This document shows positions 59,393 to 64,000 of a stretch of DNA of 64,000 nt, piece by piece. Source of the stretch: Asterias rubens (lineage: Eukaryota > Echinodermata > Asteroidea > Forcipulatida > Asteriidae); contig NC_047071.1 of NCBI RefSeq assembly GCF_902459465.1, forward strand, positions 14,404,385 through 14,468,384. The letters are read 5' to 3'. Numbering within the stretch: the first letter of the stretch is position 1; every line of letters begins with the position of its first letter. The notes below the pieces were generated by a model. It saw only the letters and a list, made by a program, of their open reading frames with translations, had not been told where the DNA came from and searched no databases. Made by a program: the position numbers and the translations under genes.

Positions 59393-59671
59393 ATGGCAGC
59401 GGACGACAGGTACTAATTTGGTGCATAACTTATCTGTCTGCGGACAGCTTATTAATGTCATTAACATCCTATTTAAAGGAACTTTCGCAAATGGTGTACC
59501 GACCTCCTTGTGTGGAAATTGACTTCTCTATTATGAACTTTGTTTAATTTTTTTTGTCAGGTCGTCCGAGAAACCGTCCTCGCCGCTTCGGAGTCTGCGG
59601 AGTTTCCAAAGTGAAATACCGGTGGCGATGACTATGGAAGATACCACAACAAAACACCATCATGCCAAATC
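59393..59671 (+). CDS. First two coding exons of an unidentified gene, continuing to the right
   Basis: Exon 59393-59409 starts with ATG and encodes MAADD plus two bases. It ends at AG|GTACTA. Exon 59561-59671 follows a T-rich GTCAG acceptor and ends at TC|GTAAGT. Together they give 42 residues with a Ser/Pro/Arg-rich stretch (PSSPLRSLRSFQS) and a KHHHAK cluster, with no domain. The start lies in AAAATGGCAGC, a YY1-like context often found at animal first exons, which supports this as a true 5' end. No downstream exon was found before the window ends, so the product cannot be named. A TCTTTTGCAG acceptor at 62450 would give a short tail ending in a stop and was not accepted. Confidence 0.55.
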
Positions 59672-59929
59672 GTAAGTCATCATGAATAATGATCAAGCAA
59701 ACAGTGTGTGTCCGTGTGGGTTACCGTGTGTCATTGTTTGTCATTGCACAGTGGCTAAATTTCTCTGTTGTTATCATTCTTACACCGTTCTGTTTTGTGG
59801 AGATATTTATTGTTTAAAATAATGGTTCTTCTTGGTTGTTTTGTAACTTGTGAATGAGTGATGTTTAACTAATTAATTACAAAACAGGTGGAAATTTGCA
59901 TCATGTGCATGGGGGGGGGGCATGCCTCG

Positions 59930-60060
59930 GAAAAGTTTCCGTATGGTGCCACCACTTTTTCATTCGATATAAAATAATATAGTATCTAATTTACCTCTAT
60001 GAGATATCCCTTTTTGTAAAAATGAGTAAAAAGGTGGTGGCGCCATACGGAAAGTTATCC
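59930..60060. repeat. Family B hairpin element, copy 3
   Basis: TTTCCGTATGGTGCCACCAC and GTGGTGGCGCCATACGGAAA arms are in the same orientation as 15731-15862. It lies 259 bases after the second coding exon of the unidentified gene. Confidence 0.8.
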
Positions 60061-60908
60061 CATGCCTCATATCTCATTTGATATTTGAGTATTTAGAATA
60101 ATTTATTTAATAACGTATAGTTATTTTGTCTGAAATGCCTACTGTAGTTTAAGAATCCCGAAATCACTAACAAAAAGCGTAATGAATCTGAGAAATTATT
60201 TATGTATGAATCGTTTCTAACTTCTGGGGGTTGGTGTCCATCGGTAATGCTGTGGCCAGAGATGCTTAAATTTGGTAATGGTACCTACATGTGGCTATCT
60301 GTCGCCTCGCGAAACATGGATTCAATGTTTGTGTGAAAATTCAGGAGAGCTTTTTGTAGACTCTGCTGAAACTTTCATTGGCGACTTTTGGTGTTTTTAT
60401 ATTTTTTCCCAATAAATAAGTTAATACTTATTCATTGGGAAGAAGGAAAAAAGTGATGGCCTACATTTTATTTGGGGTGAGTCCTGGTAGATCAGAGGGT
60501 TGCCAGAACCTCCCACAAACCATGGGTTATTGGCAAATGTTGGATCTTTTGTTGTTGATGTTGACATTTTAAATATCCCATTTGTGTACACAACTTAAAT
60601 GTTGAAGAAAAACAACAAACTACATTGTGACTTCAACAATGTACACTTGTTGTGCATAAATTGTGCACTAGTTGTCATAATTTTATTAGTATTGTATTGG
60701 TTGTTGTCAGTTTGTTGTCTTTCCATGTGAAACAAAGGTTTTTTGTGTGTTGTTTTCTTGTTTTTTTAACGGCGGCCATGTTTTTGTATAATGTAAGCAT
60801 CATAAGGCCATGCCGGGTACCCAGATATGGATACTTCAGGGTAGTGTTCCTTTGTTGTAAAGGGTACTGTTATGATTAGGCAAATATGAAATGTTTTCCT
60901 TGATTTAA

Positions 60909-61027
60909 CTGGAACTTGCGCGGTTTTCCTTTTACCTTGTCGTCTAACACGGTCGGCCATTTATGGGAGTCAAATTTCCATAAATGGCTGAACGTGGTAG
61001 TTCGCAAAGTAAAAAGGAAAACCCACG
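60909..61027. repeat. Hairpin element with ~50-bp arms
   Basis: ACTTGCGCGGTTTTCCTTTT pairs with AAAAAGGAAAACCCACGC, and CGGCCATTTATGG with CCATAAATGGCTG near the centre. Confidence 0.7.
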
Positions 61028-61271
61028 CAATTTCGAGGCAAACTTGTGTGGATCATTGTATTCTACTTTTAAAACACTTTTCTAACCAATGCATTTTATA
61101 ACAAATGGTTACAAACGCTTTTCAAAGACTAACTCGACCGATCCAAGGCAACGTGTTCCTTTAAAAGGGCACCAAGACAGTGGTCTGGGGCATTAGAGGT
61201 AGTTGCCTCTCTGTCCTTACTCTATGCCTCTTCTTAGGCGTACATGTAGGCCTTGAATTTTGCTCTTCAAT

Positions 61272-61432
61272 ATGCACAGCAATGGGAGACTTTCTGGGAC
61301 GATAGAGGGCAGCAGACTTGCCGGGTAAATCCATTGTTCTCAGAATTATGCGCATGTTCAGAACTACGTAAACAATGGAAATTTACCCGGTATGTCTGCT
61401 GCCACCTAGCGTTGGAAAGTCTCCTATTTCTC
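61272..61432. repeat. Hairpin element with ~60-bp arms
   Basis: GGGAGACTTTCTGGGACGAT pairs with AACGCTAGG...GAAAGTCTCC in inverse; GGCAGCAGACTTGCCGGGTA pairs with TACCCGGTATGTCTGCTGCC. Confidence 0.7.
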
Positions 61433-61487
61433 AGGTAAAGGTCACTTGAACCTTCAGTGAGGAAAATGTAACTTTCTGTATAGTAAC

Positions 61488-61568
61488 TTTACAAAGGACA
61501 CCAAGGCAAAAAGCACAGAGCACCACCACAGCAATTGATGTAGGTGTCGTGGGTTATTTTGAGGCCTC
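61488..61568. repeat. Family K repeat
   Basis: It has the same block order as 8586-8664, ending TTATTTTGAGGCCT. Confidence 0.6.
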
Positions 61569-61642
61569 TGTGGGCCTGGACATTGTGCAAACATGTCTTG
61601 TTTTGTACACTTCTAAATATTGTGGATGGTGTATTCTAAATT

Positions 61643-62018
61643 TAACTTGGGCGATATCAAATTATTTTATTCACGATATATCGCCGATAATATATCGCGA
61701 TATTCGATATAATCGCGATTAATTAAATTTGACATCATCAGTCTTCAAACTCCCAGTGAAAGTTGTAGAAGAGACAATCATAGCATAAGAGAGGTGTTAT
61801 AATGACCTATTCTTCTGGTTTTACTCCAAACCTATGGGGTGCAAGATGTCTCAGCTAGGAAATACATCGCGATATTGCGATACTAAATCGATATCGCGAT
61901 ATATCGAGATATATCGCGATATATCGATATTTCGATGAAAACCAAATCGAACCAATATCGAAATCGTTTCCAAATTAATATTGCGATATTCGATAATATC
62001 GTGATATCGCCCAAGCTT
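61643..62018. mobile_element. Family C element, second copy
   Basis: The 376 bp element has an ACTTGGGCGATATC left end and GATATCGCCCAAGCTT right end. ATTCTAAATT occurs at 61633-61642 and again at 62019-62028, an exact 10-base target duplication. The interior (TCATCAGTCT, ATGACCTATTCTTCTG, CCTATGGGGTGCAAGATGTC) matches the copy at 9286. Confidence 0.85.
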
Positions 62019-62597
62019 ATTCTAAATTCATGTGGGACAGTGTTGTTTTTATCAACTTGCACGTGTCCTAAAAAAAAAACTTCACTCGACCACCCGCACT
62101 ATTAATTATAAGTAGGCTACTCCAGGCATTTGAACATCATAATAATAATGGACATTTATATAGCGCCCACCCGTGAAACATGCTCCTGAGCGCTGAACAA
62201 TTAAAAAGAAAACTCATTAAAAATCCTTACAGTTAAAATACCCTCTAGAGAAAAATACAGTTAAAATATAATTATGCAGAACCTACTATCACTAATTAAA
62301 AACAGTAAGGATATTAACACTTAGTTAAAAAGCTGGTATTGCTACAGAGAATAAAAACAATATTTAATAGAAAAACTTTTAATTTAGGTCTTTCAGTGGA
62401 CCCGCTTTTTAAATTATTTTTCAAGCACTAAAATGTGTTGTTCTTTTGCAGTCTATTTGCTGACATTTTTTTAGGCCGAAGTAGAAGTTGAGAAGTTCAA
62501 GTAAAGAGAACAATTATTTAGTAAATCTTCAAAAATTTTTACTTGGAAAATTGCTAGACTTTGACTTGTTCTACTGTGGTAGGGGTACATGTGCCCA

Positions 62598-62828
62598 GGG
62601 GCCAATTTCATAGAGCTGCTTAAGCAAAAAAGTTTGCTTAAGCACGAAAATAGCTTTACACATGTTACTGGCCAAATGTCATGCCATATATATTGCTTGT
62701 GACTGGTATTTATCTGTTGTTTACTTAGCATAACAATTGAGTTGAGTCTTGGCCGGTACTCTGATTTTACTAAGCAAGGATGTTTCTGCTTAAGCAAATT
62801 TTGTTGCTTAAGCAGAAATTGGGCCCAG
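62598..62828. repeat. Family D hairpin element
   Basis: GGGGCCAATTTCATAGAGCT at the left, and GCTTAAGCAGAAATTGGGCC at the right. The interior carries TTTGCTTAAGCAC motifs. Confidence 0.65.
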
Positions 62829-62867
62829 GACTTTAATGGCATCATGACTAGTGGTCTAGTGGATAAG

Positions 62868-63255
62868 GCCTTTTCACACTGTCCAAAATCTCAGTGTCGG
62901 AACCGGTTCCAAGTTGTAGATTTTGTTCACCCCCGTTTCACACTGTAAAAATTCCAACCCGCCTCCGATCCGGGTAGCATGCTCTAGCCGGATAGAAATT
63001 AACCCTGGTATTAGGGTTGAACGCCGAAAAATGCTATTTCGATCTGGGTTGACATTTTTCAACTGTTGAAAAATATCAATCTAGGTCGTAATAGCATTTT
63101 TCGGCGTAAACTGTTATACAGTTCACGCTGAAGCCGGTTCTTGTAAAGACCAGTGTTAATGTTGCTTATCTCTGATCCGAAGTAAAACAGAACCAGAGAG
63201 GACCTGGGTATGTTTCAACGCGGTTCGAAATGGAGGTAGTGTGAACAGACCTTCC
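62868..63255. repeat. Foldback element with two inverted pairs
   Basis: The outer pair is TTTTCACACTGTCCA with TGTGAACAGACC-type ends, and the inner pair is ACGCCGAAAAATGCTATTTC with AATAGCATTTTTCGGCGT around 63021-63105. Confidence 0.6.
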
Positions 63256-64000
63256 ATCATACAAAACCGACTGTCTGTACTTGTGTTTTATCAACATTTC
63301 AGTTTACATTATGCTTACTGTGGTGGTTAAATAAACATACTCCCCTGTAACAAAGTCACCTTGAAGAGTATTAAGGCTTTTTAACATATATTTTCACCCT
63401 TTCAGACGTAACAAAAGATAATGATTATGTACTACAGGAAGCATACAATCCCAGACATGCTAAAAGCACTAAAAGCTTTCTCTATCACTACAGCGATAAT
63501 ATTCTTAATTTGTATAGTTTATTCAGTCAAATTTGTATAGTGGTTACTTTTGTGTAGTAGTGCTATCTTAACTACACACACTGCAAATTATTTGCCCAGT
63601 GCAAAGAAATCTGTCCTTCCCTGTCCTTCGCTAGACTGGCCAAAATGGCATAATGATCAGTGTTTGTTGATTCTGGACTTTTAACATGATGAAACCCATC
63701 TTGTTTTTGTCCTGTTCAAATCAGTGTACTAGCCATACTGAGGCTGGAAGGTCTAATCTAGTCAGATTCCTGGGCTAATTGTCACCTTCATTAGGCCCCT
63801 AAAGAAAAGAAGACAGAGATACTTAGCCGTGTCACCGTTTTCCCCTCTTGTAGTAATCAAATTTTAAAAGTGACTGAATTGGTGGCTTTGGCTGAAGCTG
63901 TTGCTAAGGCTGTTGTTAAGAGCAGCCTGTGCTTTAATGCATGTTGATGTGGTGGTCCAGCCAAAGCCATAGCCACCAATACAGGAATAGCTATTGATGT

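Larger units (their letters stand above)
59672..64000. other. Probable intron of the unidentified plus-strand gene, repeat-filled
   Basis: No convincing exon is seen. In order it holds a family B hairpin (59930-60060), unique AT-rich sequence, a hairpin (60909-61027), a family F fragment (61150-61260), a hairpin (61272-61432), a family K copy (61488-61568), a family C element (61643-62018), an (AAT)n-linked fragment (62138-62200), a family D hairpin (62598-62828), a foldback (62868-63255) and a GCTATGGCT-type repeat (63875-63985). Confidence 0.5.

Noticed and set aside
62450-62503. Possible terminal exon of the unidentified gene
   Set aside because: A TTTTGCAG acceptor is followed by a frame that meets a stop after 14 codons, and no similarity supports it.
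1-64000. CRISPR array, operon, phage or bacterial defence system
   Set aside because: The spliced animal genes, low coding density and transposon content exclude a prokaryotic origin. The only tandem array (46531-46868) has no spacers.

Overview
This is about 64 kb of an animal nuclear genome. The genes are split by many introns with GT/AG borders, there is no operon structure, and most of the sequence is introns packed with short inverted-repeat transposons. The proteins are ordinary animal proteins: a PDZ scaffold, the ciliary protein CFAP161, a FAST-kinase-domain mitochondrial RNA protein, the replication-origin firing factor Treslin/TICRR, and a THEM4-like acyl-CoA thioesterase. Their divergence from the human proteins I can recall, together with the repeat landscape, suggests a non-vertebrate deuterostome. 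An echinoderm, possibly a sea star, is my best guess, but I cannot confirm it without a search.

Layout. 1-17.5 kb (- strand): 5' part of a PDZ-domain gene. The PDZ fold is split by a 15.5 kb intron, and the gene runs off the left edge. 18.3-23.3 kb (+): complete CFAP161, 7 coding exons, 290 aa. 25.1-37.2 kb (-): complete FASTK-family gene, 6 coding exons, 710 aa, plus a likely untranslated first exon. Its third intron carries a roughly 4.4 kb foldback element. 37.4-54.0 kb (+): complete TICRR, 20 reconstructed coding exons, 1,892 aa. 56.3-58.2 kb (-): THEM4-like thioesterase, 3 coding exons. 59.4 kb to the right edge (+): first two coding exons of a gene I do not recognise.

The strands alternate - + - + - +. 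The genes therefore form three head-to-head pairs (PDZ/CFAP161, FASTK/TICRR, THEM4-like/unknown) separated by two tail-to-tail junctions, and each divergent pair probably shares a short promoter region. The genes have no single pathway in common: cilia, mitochondrial RNA, DNA replication and acyl-CoA metabolism are all represented.

The rest is mostly repeats that can be grouped by eye. Family A is a ~370 bp element with GGACACTATTGGTAATT ends, about ten copies. Family B is a ~130 bp hairpin, three copies, all in introns soon after early exons. Family C is a ~370 bp CGATAT-rich element with 10 bp target duplications, two copies. Families D and E are hairpins with GGGCCCAATT-type ends. Families F, G, H, J and K are further inverted repeats, and there are tRNA-derived SINEs. 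I saw no CRISPR array, rRNA, phage or bacterial-type system. No clearly new biological system was found; the most unusual structures are the foldback element with an unrecognised coding remnant, the minisatellite grown from a duplicated TICRR exon end, and the nested transposons.
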